Translations under genes and position numbers: made by a program
NCBI GenBank assembly: GCA_017504265.1
Contig: JAFVRN010000038.1
Coordinates: forward strand, 101,630-165,629
Length of the DNA: 64,000 nt
DNA from: Alistipes sp.
GTDB taxonomy: Bacteria > Bacteroidota > Bacteroidia > Bacteroidales > Rikenellaceae
Direction of reading: 5' to 3'
The notes under the pieces: model-generated
Seen by the model: the letters and a program-made list of their open reading frames with translations, nothing else
Database searches by the model: none
What the model was told of the DNA's origin: nothing
Shown here: positions 54,640-63,560 of the stretch, piece by piece
How the letters are laid out: each line of letters starts with the position of its first letter
Numbering within the stretch: the first letter of the stretch is position 1

Positions 54640-55833
54640 TCAATCATCAAGGCCAAGCACCCTACTACGCCTATTAACAAAGCAGGCAACGGTAGCCAAT
54701 GCAACTGCTACGATACCGTTAAAACGGAAGGCAAAAGCATAGGAGTCGGTATGAAATATGGTGTTTATTCCATCTATAATAAATGGGGCGACAAGGATTG
54801 CCAGATAATTGACAGCCATAACAATAGACAGAGCCAGCGTAGCGAGTCTCGGAGGTGCATTTGTAGCTGCCTTATCATATATAATCGGTTGCATTATACC
54901 ATAGCCAAAGCCGGCAAGAACAGCTCCGAAGACGAGGGTTACAACCGAGGGGTTATGCCACGACATAAGCATAAGTCCGATACCCATCACCACCAACGAC
55001 ACGACATTTACCCAGCGTCCGAAAATTGTTATTATGCTATTGAGCACAAATCCGGGAGCCATAATAGCAAGAAAGAATAGCGAGATGATAATACCGGAAT
55101 CCGATGTCGAGATACCGGCCGACGATGCAACGTAGGAGGTGTTGAAAGTTACAACAAGCGAGGTGTATGTTATTACGAAGTAGAAGAGCATAAGTTCTGC
55201 TATAACCCTGCGGTTGAGGCTCGATTGTCGATTTTGTGCTCCACCATCCGGCTCCGGCATCGGCCGGGTGTGGCTCAACGCCGGAATTAACAACAGGGTT
55301 ACGGCCGGCAACAGATAGACAACAAAAGCGAAGTGCCACTCGATATCTGCCATATAGCCGACAAGGGCCGTGGATAGTACCAGCGTAAGGTTATTGACAG
55401 CAGAACTGATACCGAGCTGTCGCACGCGTCTATCACCAGTGAAATAATCGACAATAAGTCCGGTAGAGAGAGGTATGATGATACCGGCACCTATACCCAT
55501 AATACCACCCAACACTATCAGCTCCCACAACTTACGCGAGAGCAGACATCCCATACCGCTGAGCAGAAATATCGCCGTTCCGAAGGTAAGCATACGTATC
55601 TTATTACCCCGTACCGACCAACGACCGGCAAGCAGCATAAAGGGAATGATCATCAGCGACGGCAACGATTCGAGCATCTCCACCTCAATATGGCTCGCCT
55701 TAGGGAATATTGTATCGAGTTTATCGAGGATAGGCGATACCGCCAAACCCGGCAGAGAGACAATGGCCGACACTGACCATATAGCGACAAGAGCCACGAG
55801 AGGCATAGTGCCCTTTCCTGTATTAACTGTCAT
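54640..55833 (-). CDS. MFS transporter
   Basis: This 397-aa major facilitator has twelve hydrophobic segments. The loop 2-3 motif region is AGRWSVRGNKIRMLTFGTAI and the mid-protein loop is long and polar (RPMPEPDGGAQNRQS). It resembles the drug/metabolite exporter branch (CynX/NimT or AraJ-like), but the substrate is unknown. It is monocistronic and divergent from glyA. It is not part of the suf operon, which has its own promoter. Confidence 0.83.
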   Translation of the reverse strand: MTVNTGKGTMPLVALVAIWSVSAIVSLPGLAVSPILDKLDTIFPKASHIEVEMLESLPSLMIIPFMLLAGRWSVRGNKIRMLTFGTAIFLLSGMGCLLSRKLWELIVLGGIMGIGAGIIIPLSTGLIVDYFTGDRRVRQLGISSAVNNLTLVLSTALVGYMADIEWHFAFVVYLLPAVTLLLIPALSHTRPMPEPDGGAQNRQSSLNRRVIAELMLFYFVITYTSLVVTFNTSYVASSAGISTSDSGIIISLFFLAIMAPGFVLNSIITIFGRWVNVVSLVVMGIGLMLMSWHNPSVVTLVFGAVLAGFGYGIMQPIIYDKAATNAPPRLATLALSIVMAVNYLAILVAPFIIDGINTIFHTDSYAFAFRFNGIVAVALATVACFVNRRSRVLGLDD

Positions 55834-55933
55834 AGCTGAAAATTTTTGACATCAACAGCAATAGACATACCATTAATTACGTTTTACGAAGAGATATCAA
55901 AGATATGTAACAATAATTTTCGAGATTATTAAT

Positions 55934-55964
55934 TTTGATTTTCGGATTTTAATTCATATCTTTG
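55934..55964 (+). promoter_or_regulatory. Promoter of glyA
   Basis: TTTG (55934-55937), a 19-base spacer, then TATCTTTG (55957-55964): a perfect consensus, fitting a highly expressed gene. Confidence 0.8.
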
Positions 55965-56008
55965 TTAGCTGGATAAGAATAATTCTAACTTCAATATAAC
56001 TAATTAAA

Positions 56009-57289
56009 ATGAATAAAGACTTACAGATTTTTGACCTGATTGCCGAGGAGCGTTCACGTCAGATGAAGGGTATCGAGCTTATCGCATCGGAGAACTTCGT
56101 AAGCGACCAGGTTATGGCCGCTATGGGTTCGGTATGTACAAACAAGTATGCCGAGGGCTACCCTGCTGCTCGCTACTATGGTGGTTGTGAGGTTGTGGAT
56201 AAGATTGAGAATCTCGCCATCGAGCGCATCTGCAAACTCTACGATGCAGAGTATGCCAACGTACAGCCACACTCTGGCGCACAGGCTAATATGGCAGTAT
56301 TCTTCGCAGTACTCAAACCAGGCGATACATTTATGGGCCTTGACCTTTCGCATGGCGGCCACCTATCGCACGGTTCACCAGTGAATATGTCCGGCATGTA
56401 TTTCAAGGCTGTGGGCTACAAGCTCAAGGAGGAGACCGGCAATATCGACTACGACGAGATGGAGGCACTTGCATTGGAGCATAAGCCAAAGCTTATCGTC
56501 GGTGGTGCTTCGGCCTTCTCTCGCGAGTGGGACTACAAGCGTATGCGCGAGATTGCCGATAAGGTGGGTGCACTACTCCTTGTCGATATGGCACATACAG
56601 CAGGCCTTATCGCAGCAGGCCTTTTGGACAACCCCGTGAAGTATGCCCACATCGTAACATCTACTACACATAAGACACTTCGCGGTCCTCGTGGCGGTAT
56701 CATTCTTATGGGCAAGGATTTCGACAACCCATGGGGTTACACCACTCCTAAGGGTGTTGTTAAGAAGATGTCGCAGATCCTCAACTCGGCAGTATTCCCC
56801 GGTATACAGGGCGGCCCATTGGAGCACGTTATCGCAGCTAAGGCTGTAGCCTTTGGCGAGGCTCTCACACCCGAGTATAAGGAGTATCAGCAGCAGGTTG
56901 TAAAGAACTCTAAGGCATTGGCCGAGGCTCTTACAAAGCGTGGTTATAAGATTGTATCAGGCGGCACGGACAACCACCTTATGTTGGTTGATTTGCGTAC
57001 CAAGTTTCCTGAGCTCACAGGTAAGCTTGCCGAGAAGTGCCTGGTAGCTGCCGACATCACCACTAACAAAAATATGGTGCCATTTGACTCTCGCACTCCA
57101 TTTACCACATCAGGTCTGCGCTTCGGTACCCCCGCCATCACCACACGTGGTGTCAAGGAGGATAAGATGGATTATATTGCCGAGCTTATCGACCGCGTGC
57201 TCTCTGATCCGGAGAACGAGGAGAACATCGCAGCAGTACGCAAGGATGTTAATGCCATGATGAGCGAGTACCCTCTCTTCGCGTGGTAG
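56009..57289 (+). CDS. glyA: Serine hydroxymethyltransferase
   Basis: This 426-aa PLP enzyme interconverts serine and glycine and feeds one-carbon units to folate. The N-terminus has [19 protein letters not shown] and [12 protein letters not shown]. The PLP lysine is in [13 protein letters not shown] (about residue 224), and [17 protein letters not shown] is near the end. Codon use differs from neighbours: isoleucine is almost always ATC or ATT and seldom ATA, as expected for high expression. It is monocistronic with its own promoter and terminator. Confidence 0.97.
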   Translation: MNKDLQIFDLIAEERSRQMKGIELIASENFVSDQVMAAMGSVCTNKYAEGYPAARYYGGCEVVDKIENLAIERICKLYDAEYANVQPHSGAQANMAVFFAVLKPGDTFMGLDLSHGGHLSHGSPVNMSGMYFKAVGYKLKEETGNIDYDEMEALALEHKPKLIVGGASAFSREWDYKRMREIADKVGALLLVDMAHTAGLIAAGLLDNPVKYAHIVTSTTHKTLRGPRGGIILMGKDFDNPWGYTTPKGVVKKMSQILNSAVFPGIQGGPLEHVIAAKAVAFGEALTPEYKEYQQQVVKNSKALAEALTKRGYKIVSGGTDNHLMLVDLRTKFPELTGKLAEKCLVAADITTNKNMVPFDSRTPFTTSGLRFGTPAITTRGVKEDKMDYIAELIDRVLSDPENEENIAAVRKDVNAMMSEYPLFAW

Positions 57290-57311
57290 CATAGTAACCC
57301 CCTAACATAGC

Positions 57312-57355
57312 CGAGGCCGACTGAAAAGCAATTTTTGGTCGGCCTCGCCGTTTTA
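57312..57355 (+). terminator. Terminator of glyA
   Basis: CGAGGCCGAC (57312-57321) pairs with GTCGGCCTCG (57338-57347), followed by TTTTATTT. The rest of the ~300-base gap to 57588 holds a 12-bp tandem repeat and a -7 box. Confidence 0.85.
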
Positions 57356-57380
57356 TTTGATGATGGCTATCTGCGCTCCA

Positions 57381-57417
57381 CTGCTCATAGGTCTGCTCAC
57401 AGGTCTGCTCACAGGTC
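57381..57417. repeat. Short tandem repeat of a 12-bp unit
   Basis: The unit AGGTCTGCTCAC occurs about three times in a row (a partial first copy, 57389-57400, 57401-57412 and a trailing AGGTC) between glyA and the small ORF. No function is apparent. Confidence 0.75.
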
Positions 57418-57548
57418 AATATAGCAGATAAATCGCAGACTTTTCAGCAGCTTGCAACAGCACCACCCTACCCACCTCCACGCTGAATATCGTGAAGTTC
57501 TTTCGCAAGACAAATGGCCACAAGGCACGTAAAGTCAAGAAAAATTAG

Positions 57549-57556
57549 TAACTTTG
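57549..57556 (+). promoter_or_regulatory. -7 element of the 83-aa gene
   Basis: TAACTTTG, exact to consensus, 32 bases before the ATG; no -33 box seen at the expected place. Confidence 0.45.
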
Positions 57557-57588
57557 CGTTATTCGTAGCGTGTAATAAGGGTTAGAAT

Positions 57589-57840
57589 ATGAACAAAGAA
57601 ACGCTTAATATACCGCAATCTGTGCTTGATGCAGCGAGTGAGCTTATTGCTATATACGGGGCTCATTTCTACCACTTGGGACATTATGAGGGCAAGGAAG
57701 TTTATTTGTATAAATTCCCCGAGGATAGCTCTACTGGCTTTCCTTTTGTCTACCTGTTAGGCGACAACAAAGTCACAGAAGTCTCAGGTGGCATTGCATT
57801 GGATATTATCGATTTACTTATTAAAGATGACGGTGAATAA
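57589..57840 (+). CDS. Small protein of unknown function (83 aa)
   Basis: This acidic soluble protein starts MNKETLNIPQSVLDAASELI. It seems to fold as helix, then several strands (FYHLGHYEGKEVYLYKF, PFVYLLGDNKVTEVSGG), then a helix (ALDIIDLLIKD). I do not recognise a family. It has its own predicted -7 box and no close partner. Codon use is normal for the window, which supports a real gene. Confidence 0.65.
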   Translation: MNKETLNIPQSVLDAASELIAIYGAHFYHLGHYEGKEVYLYKFPEDSSTGFPFVYLLGDNKVTEVSGGIALDIIDLLIKDDGE

Positions 57841-57948
57841 AGTATTAAATAGCTTGTAGTCGATACGCATTATGCCTCTACAATAGGCAATATTCGATGT
57901 TTCTCCTCTACTTGCGAGATACGCAATATCTTTGCATAGTGTAATACA

Positions 57949-58461
57949 TTAAATCTTAAAGCCTAATCTAAATTGCAAGTGTGGCTCGAAGAAGAAGCGA
58001 CCATAATTGCCCGAGTAGTATCCGACGCCTGCACCAATGGTAAACTCGCAAAACCAATGCTTCGTGAACTCTCTTTTGATACCGTAGACCGGTACTAATG
58101 AGGTTCTAAAAGGGGTGTTAGGAATCAATATCGCTCCACTGATTTTCGCCGCGAAGAAGTCCTCGTTGTTAAGATAGTATCTTGGCTCAATCGTTAGACG
58201 GAATCCATTACTCCATTCATAGTTGTATTTTTGTGGCGAATATGCTTCGCTACCGGCACCGATGCGACCAATCAATGACATGCCGCTATTCCACACATAC
58301 TCATAGCTATACTCAAGACGGTATGGGGTTGATATGGAGAATGTGTGGTGTGAGCCTACTTGCTCGTAGCGTGGTTTCTCTGTTGATTTGCTATCTTGAG
58401 CCTCTGCACTATAAGCTCCTGCGAATAGCGCAATAATAAGGATTACTAAACTCTTTTTCAT
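57949..58461 (-). CDS. Small outer-membrane beta-barrel protein behind a homopolymer promoter
   Basis: This 170-aa protein has a clean signal peptide (MKKSLVILIIALFAGAYSAEA). After a short polar linker, it has about eight amphipathic strands rich in Tyr, Phe and Gly (SISTPYRLEYSYEYVW, LTIEPRYYLN, CEFTIGAGVGYYSGN), ending FEPHLQFRLGFKI. This fits an eight-stranded outer-membrane barrel of the OmpA/OmpW size class without a peptidoglycan-binding domain. The function is unknown. A run of ten G lies between the -33 and -7 boxes of its promoter, predicting on/off or graded expression. Confidence 0.72.
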   Translation of the reverse strand: MKKSLVILIIALFAGAYSAEAQDSKSTEKPRYEQVGSHHTFSISTPYRLEYSYEYVWNSGMSLIGRIGAGSEAYSPQKYNYEWSNGFRLTIEPRYYLNNEDFFAAKISGAILIPNTPFRTSLVPVYGIKREFTKHWFCEFTIGAGVGYYSGNYGRFFFEPHLQFRLGFKI

Positions 58462-58505
58462 AATCTGTTTTTGTTAGTTTATTATTGTTAAATTTTTTCT
58501 GCCTA

Positions 58506-58537
58506 CAAATTTACCCCCCCCCCACGAATTTTCCAAA
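58506..58537 (-). promoter_or_regulatory. Promoter with poly-G spacer, predicted phase-variable
   Basis: On the minus strand TTTG (58537-58534) and TAAATTTG (58513-58506) are separated by 20 bases. The last ten of these (58523-58514) are an uninterrupted run of G, directly touching the -7 box. Slipped-strand gain or loss of G would move the spacing in and out of the 19-21 window. The upstream TTTG is itself part of a second TAAATTTG. Confidence 0.7.
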
Positions 58538-58572
58538 TTTACGGGCAGGAAAGTGTCATGGAGGGATGATAA

Positions 58573-60960
58573 TTAGTTACTCTTTACCACATCAGCGGGA
58601 TTTTCGGTGGCAGCCTTCCACGAGCGGATAGTAACAATGCCTACGGTTAGTAATGCCAATATAAGAATTGCCAAGACAAAGACCCACCAATCAAGAGAGA
58701 TGCGATAGGCAAAGTTGGACAACCATCTATTAATAGCGTAATAACCGAGTGGGACGGCTACAACAGCACATACGGCAACAATCTTCAGGAATTGCAGATT
58801 GAACATCAGTAGTATCTCCGTAACCGTTGCACCATTCACTCTTCGGATGCCTATCTCCTTGCGGCGATATTGTGCATCGAAAAGTACCAAGCCAAAGACT
58901 CCCATTAGTGAAATGACGATAGAGATAAGGGCAAATAGCGTGATGAGGGTTGTGAGTTTTTGCTCACTCTGGTAGAGTCGCTCAATATCCTCATCCATTG
59001 TGCGTATAGTGTATGTATCTGCGGAGATGGCAGGATTAAACTCAGCCAATGTTGTACGAATGTAGTTACGCGCTTCAGCGGATGGAGTTCCCTTTGCCAT
59101 ACGAACATAGAGGTACGAAGGGGTAACTTCATCATCAATGACAAAGCACATAGTAGGCGTGGTAAATTGTAACGAACGAGAGTGCCAATCTTTGCAAAAG
59201 CCCACCAATGATGTCAAACTTCCTGCATAGCTACTTGCCCGATCGAGTTGCAAGTCAATAGCCTTTCGCCCCGTTTCATTCATAATCATCGCATCGGTGT
59301 CCGATGATGATAAATTACGACCTTCAGTTAGCTCAATGCCCATAAAATCTAGGAAATTCCAATAGACATAGAGGGCTGAAATGGTTACAAAGCGACCATC
59401 AGGCATATTTACACCCCAGCCACCGTGCATCGGAGCCACCATCGGAGCGTCGGCGGCTGTTACATCCTCGACCATAGGATTTTGTTTAAGTTTATCGAAG
59501 AGAGCCTCCAGCTTATCACGAGTAGGTACAGTATAGTCGTCATCCACCGCAACCGTATAAACTAACTCTCTGTTAAAGCCCATGTCGTAGTTCATCATAA
59601 AGCGATGCTGTCGCTCCATAAATATCACGGCAATAATCAAGGACAACGAAATCACATATTGTGCGCATACCAACACATAGCGCAAAATTCGACCTTGGCG
59701 TGTGGCGTGAAACGAGCCACCCAACACAAAGGCAGGTGAGAATTTTGTGATATACCATGCCGGATAGAGCGACACGACGAGACCAAGCATAAGGGCTACG
59801 CCTGCCAATGATAATGCAACGCTCCAATTATCCTCTATCGCAATCGAGGTGGATATATATTCGGTGAGTGGCGTATCGCCGGCCAGCACCACGATAACAG
59901 CAGCACCGAATAGTGAAATAAGAATCAAGCCTATGGTTTCAAACAAAAAGTTGAGGCGCAGTTGTGTGGTCGGTGCTCCAAAAATTTTGAGCGTATTGAC
60001 GGCACGAATACGCACAGGGATAAGTGCGAAGAAGAAATTGACAAAATTGATAAACGAGATTCCCAAAATCAGCACTGCAATTGCGATGAGTGTCAGTGTT
60101 GTGGTTTTATTACCCTGGGCAGTGTAAGCACCCTCGCACTCTGTGGCAAAATAGAGTCTGCTGTATGGATTTAGGCGTGGCGCAAGCAACTTCATTTGTT
60201 CCTCTACTTCACTTTCCGATGCACCCTCCTCCTTCATTGAATCACGAAGCCACTTATCCAGCTTTGCCGTAACAGCAATAGGATCTGCACCCTCTGCGAG
60301 CTTTACATAGCAGGGGTACGACCACGATGACTCCTCTTGCTGATAGTTAATCTCGGGAAATCCTGCAAAGCAGTCAATCTCTGCCAAGTCGCCAGGACCT
60401 GGTTGATCGCGATAGATGCCGATAATAGGGAATGCCACATTTCGCTCATCTGCACCTTGTCCGATATGGAGTCTGTCTCCGACCTTAAGATTATAGCGTC
60501 GAGCACAGCTCTCTGCCATTACTAGGTCATGTACTCCGATATTCTCCGCTGACCCATCTATAAATTCAAATGAGAATAGTTGTAACGCTTTCTCGTCAGT
60601 GCGTGATATTGCCAGCTCAAAATTGTCGATTTGCAAATTACGCTTTATAGAGAAGTATTGTCTGCCAATTATTTGCGTGAAGATATTGGCACACTGTTCC
60701 ACCTCCGGACACGCTTCGCACATGGCTTGCGGCAGCAGACGGTTCCATGTCATGGCATAATTACCCTCAGTTGTCCAACTTGGATATTCCAAACGGTAGA
60801 TGCGCTCAACATCGGGTATAGACTGATTATAGCGCAGGTCGTAATTGACCTGCACTAATATCAGATATGCCGCAGCAAAGGCTATCGCCATACCCACTAT
60901 GTTGAGTAGCGATGATGCCGTATAACGGCGTAGTAGTGTTATAAAGTTTCTCCAGAACAT
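58573..60960 (-). CDS. ABC transporter permease, FtsX/MacB type (second copy)
   Basis: This 795-aa permease has an N-terminal helix (ASSLLNIVGMAIAFAAAYLI), a MacB-type periplasmic domain (about 45-270), helices around 285-420, a second periplasmic domain, and a last helix bundle ending RSWKAATENPADVVKSN. It has two FtsX domains and eight helices and no ATPase domain. The closing residues are identical to those of the upstream paralogue, showing recent duplication. Such pumps move peptides or lipoproteins or act as mechanotransducers; the substrate is unknown. It lies 6 bases after the other permease. Confidence 0.88.
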   Translation of the reverse strand: MFWRNFITLLRRYTASSLLNIVGMAIAFAAAYLILVQVNYDLRYNQSIPDVERIYRLEYPSWTTEGNYAMTWNRLLPQAMCEACPEVEQCANIFTQIIGRQYFSIKRNLQIDNFELAISRTDEKALQLFSFEFIDGSAENIGVHDLVMAESCARRYNLKVGDRLHIGQGADERNVAFPIIGIYRDQPGPGDLAEIDCFAGFPEINYQQEESSWSYPCYVKLAEGADPIAVTAKLDKWLRDSMKEEGASESEVEEQMKLLAPRLNPYSRLYFATECEGAYTAQGNKTTTLTLIAIAVLILGISFINFVNFFFALIPVRIRAVNTLKIFGAPTTQLRLNFLFETIGLILISLFGAAVIVVLAGDTPLTEYISTSIAIEDNWSVALSLAGVALMLGLVVSLYPAWYITKFSPAFVLGGSFHATRQGRILRYVLVCAQYVISLSLIIAVIFMERQHRFMMNYDMGFNRELVYTVAVDDDYTVPTRDKLEALFDKLKQNPMVEDVTAADAPMVAPMHGGWGVNMPDGRFVTISALYVYWNFLDFMGIELTEGRNLSSSDTDAMIMNETGRKAIDLQLDRASSYAGSLTSLVGFCKDWHSRSLQFTTPTMCFVIDDEVTPSYLYVRMAKGTPSAEARNYIRTTLAEFNPAISADTYTIRTMDEDIERLYQSEQKLTTLITLFALISIVISLMGVFGLVLFDAQYRRKEIGIRRVNGATVTEILLMFNLQFLKIVAVCAVVAVPLGYYAINRWLSNFAYRISLDWWVFVLAILILALLTVGIVTIRSWKAATENPADVVKSN

Positions 60961-60966
60961 AGGCTT

Positions 60967-63384
60967 TTAGTTTGATTTAACGACGTCGGCAGGATTCTCG
61001 GTTGCAGCCTTCCACGAGCGGAGGGTTACAAGGCCTACGGTTACGGCGAGGACAATCACGAGGGCGGCAATATAGAGCCACCAAGGCTGTGCGATGCGGT
61101 TGGCGAACTGCTCCAACCAGCGCGAGGTGATATACCACGCCACAGGTGCTGCCACCACAAAGCAACCTCCGACAATCCACACATAACGCAGGTTAAGCAT
61201 CTCGACAATCTGGCGTGTTGTTGCGCCATAGACCTTGCGAACGGCGATCTCCGAGCGGCGGTGCTGCGTCTCGAACATCACAATACCAAAGACTCCCATC
61301 AGTGCGATAACAATAGCCAGCACGGCGAACAGGCCAATCAGCACCATATCCTTTTTAGTTTGCTCATAGAGGCCTTCAACCCACTCTTCCAAGAAGTAAA
61401 GTTCGGCCTCGTCAGCAGCAGGTGCAAGTTCCTTTGTGAGTTTAGCTACATAGTCGGCAAAGGCTTCGACATCAGCTCCCGCACGCAGACGGATGTAGTA
61501 ATAACACAAACCACTTTTGTTGTTGCAGTAGAATGCGTGGTGATCATCATTAACACTCAATGATGTTAGACGCACATCTTTAATCACTCCCACGACATCA
61601 AGGCCATCCGGGAAATGATAGCCGACAGGAATACCTATCTCACGATTTAATGACTTCATAATAATCATCTCGCCTCGTTCGCCCGAAGATGGGGTAAATC
61701 CTACGCCATCAACCACTTCAAAGCCAAAGAAGTTAAGAAAGTTCCAGCGTACGGGATTAGACTTAAGCTGATAGTTCTTGTCCTGATAGGCTCGTCCCCA
61801 AGTCTGATTGTTTCTAAAGAGGTTTGCCCAAGAAGCTGTCACATCCTCGGCATCGGGATGTTGTTGGAGACGCTCTATAACTGTTTCCGAGCGGTCACGC
61901 AAATCCCACGAAGCGAAGGTTACAATATTTGAGCGGTCAAAGCCCAAATCGTAGTTAATCATATAGCGATACTGCAAGAAGAAGACAGCGGTTACAATGA
62001 TAAGAATCATAGCCACAGTAAACTGCATTCCTACCATAATAGAGCGAAGTCTGCGACCAGTTGCCGACTGTGCAAAACCACCCTTAACACCCAATGAAGC
62101 ATTGAAACGAGTGATGTAGAATGCAGGATACAATGCTGCTACAACTGCCAATAACACCATCAGTGCGACCATTATAATAATGACTGCGATGTTATCGCCA
62201 AGAGCCAGCGAACAGATGGAGTAGTTGGTGATAAAGCTCTCTTGAATAGCGACCATCAGGTAAAAGGTCAAAGTCATTGAGATAAGCACCAAGCCGATAG
62301 CCTCGAACAAGAAGTTCCAACGCAGTGTACCTTGACTCGCACCGAAGACCTTGCAGATATTTACGGCACGCATACGAACAGGCACAAGGGCGAAGAAGAA
62401 GTTTACGAAGTTGATAAAGGCTATCAGCACGATAATAAATGCAATGCTTGATAAGATAATCGGGGTTGATTTCTTGCCTGTTTGGAAGTTGTATGCTCCG
62501 TCAAACTCGGTGTAGTACATCTCATCAACGGGGACAAGGCGTGTAGCGAGAATATGAGCCCCGTTCTCTATCTCCTCCTTTAGCAACTCCTCCTCTTCGG
62601 GGTCTTCGGCAATCCACTCCTCGGCCATTCCGAGGAACCACTCTGCATAGCGATTCTTGAAGATTTCGATGTAAGCATTGAGGTCGGCACCCTCACGCAT
62701 ACGTACAAAGTTTGTGTAGTTCCAATTATTAGTGCCCGATATGTGTACCTGCTCGTCGCCCTGCACAATACTCCAATGTCCGAAGATGGAGTTTTTCGGC
62801 ATATCTTCATATATCGCCACAATTGTATTCTGCACGGTTGGCTTGCCGTCGTCAAACATACGGCCACCCTCCAAGTAGATTACATCGCCTACACCTAAGC
62901 CCAACTTCTCAGCTTCGGAGCGTGACATAATCACCGTATTTGGATTTTTGAGCTCGTCAAAATCGCCAGCCAAGCACTCAAAACCGAAGAACGCAGGGAG
63001 GTTGGGCGTAGCGTAAAATATCTGGTTGTTGAAAGATTCAAAGTTGTACTCACCCCTCTTTACCCAAATGCGGCTGATGGCGGCGTATGGTGCATACGAG
63101 GCCACCTCCTCAGCATCAGGAAACTGCTCGGCAGCGACATAAGCCAAGTCGCCAGGCGAGTTGGAACTCCACTTCATTTCGGTATTATCGCCACCAAAGT
63201 TGGGCGAGATAAGATATGTACGATCAGCATCTTTCAGAGAGTGGTTGTAGGTGAGTGTAAACCACACCTGCGATGCGATGATGTAGAACGCCACAAAGGC
63301 GAGGGTCAAACCGAGCACATTAAGCAGCGATGCGACCTTGTATCTTCGCAAGGTCATCAGAAAGTTTTTGAATGCGATTTTCAT
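60967..63384 (-). CDS. ABC transporter permease, FtsX/MacB type (first copy)
   Basis: This 805-aa paralogue of the following gene has the same plan: a helix near residues 18-37 (ASLLNVLGLTLAFVAFYIIA), a periplasmic domain, the NFVNFFFALVPVRMRAVNI membrane region, a second periplasmic domain, and a C-terminal bundle with SEIAVRKVYGATTRQIVEML and the same last 17 residues. Together they may make a heterodimer driven by the ATPase upstream. The ATPase gene precedes it by 176 bases. Confidence 0.88.
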   Translation of the reverse strand: MKIAFKNFLMTLRRYKVASLLNVLGLTLAFVAFYIIASQVWFTLTYNHSLKDADRTYLISPNFGGDNTEMKWSSNSPGDLAYVAAEQFPDAEEVASYAPYAAISRIWVKRGEYNFESFNNQIFYATPNLPAFFGFECLAGDFDELKNPNTVIMSRSEAEKLGLGVGDVIYLEGGRMFDDGKPTVQNTIVAIYEDMPKNSIFGHWSIVQGDEQVHISGTNNWNYTNFVRMREGADLNAYIEIFKNRYAEWFLGMAEEWIAEDPEEEELLKEEIENGAHILATRLVPVDEMYYTEFDGAYNFQTGKKSTPIILSSIAFIIVLIAFINFVNFFFALVPVRMRAVNICKVFGASQGTLRWNFLFEAIGLVLISMTLTFYLMVAIQESFITNYSICSLALGDNIAVIIIMVALMVLLAVVAALYPAFYITRFNASLGVKGGFAQSATGRRLRSIMVGMQFTVAMILIIVTAVFFLQYRYMINYDLGFDRSNIVTFASWDLRDRSETVIERLQQHPDAEDVTASWANLFRNNQTWGRAYQDKNYQLKSNPVRWNFLNFFGFEVVDGVGFTPSSGERGEMIIMKSLNREIGIPVGYHFPDGLDVVGVIKDVRLTSLSVNDDHHAFYCNNKSGLCYYYIRLRAGADVEAFADYVAKLTKELAPAADEAELYFLEEWVEGLYEQTKKDMVLIGLFAVLAIVIALMGVFGIVMFETQHRRSEIAVRKVYGATTRQIVEMLNLRYVWIVGGCFVVAAPVAWYITSRWLEQFANRIAQPWWLYIAALVIVLAVTVGLVTLRSWKAATENPADVVKSN

Positions 63385-63470
63385 ATTGTTTGAGTTTTAT
63401 TTGTTTTTGTCTTAGTGGCTTGGGAGGCGGTCAAACCTACCCAAGCCTGGGATGCTTATGGTTTGGTTTT

Positions 63471-63555
63471 ATAGTGAGTTTAGGGAATTTAGGGAGATTA
63501 GGGGAATTAGTGATTTGCTTATCCTTAAACTCGCTAAACGCCTTAAATTCACTAT
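63471..63555. repeat. Imperfect inverted repeat between ABC ATPase and permease genes
   Basis: ATAGTGAGTTTAGGG at 63471 is mirrored by CCTTAAATTCACTAT ending at 63555. Internal repeats of TTTAGGGA and CTTAAA pair loosely across a loop of about 20 bases. It could fold in the mRNA between ATPase and permease. No T-run follows. Confidence 0.6.
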
Positions 63556-63560
63556 ATTCT

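Noticed and set aside
57928-57935. TATCTTTG box on the + strand at the end of the small OMP gene region
   Set aside because: It points into the 3' end of an opposing gene with no + strand ORF behind it, so it is probably a chance match.
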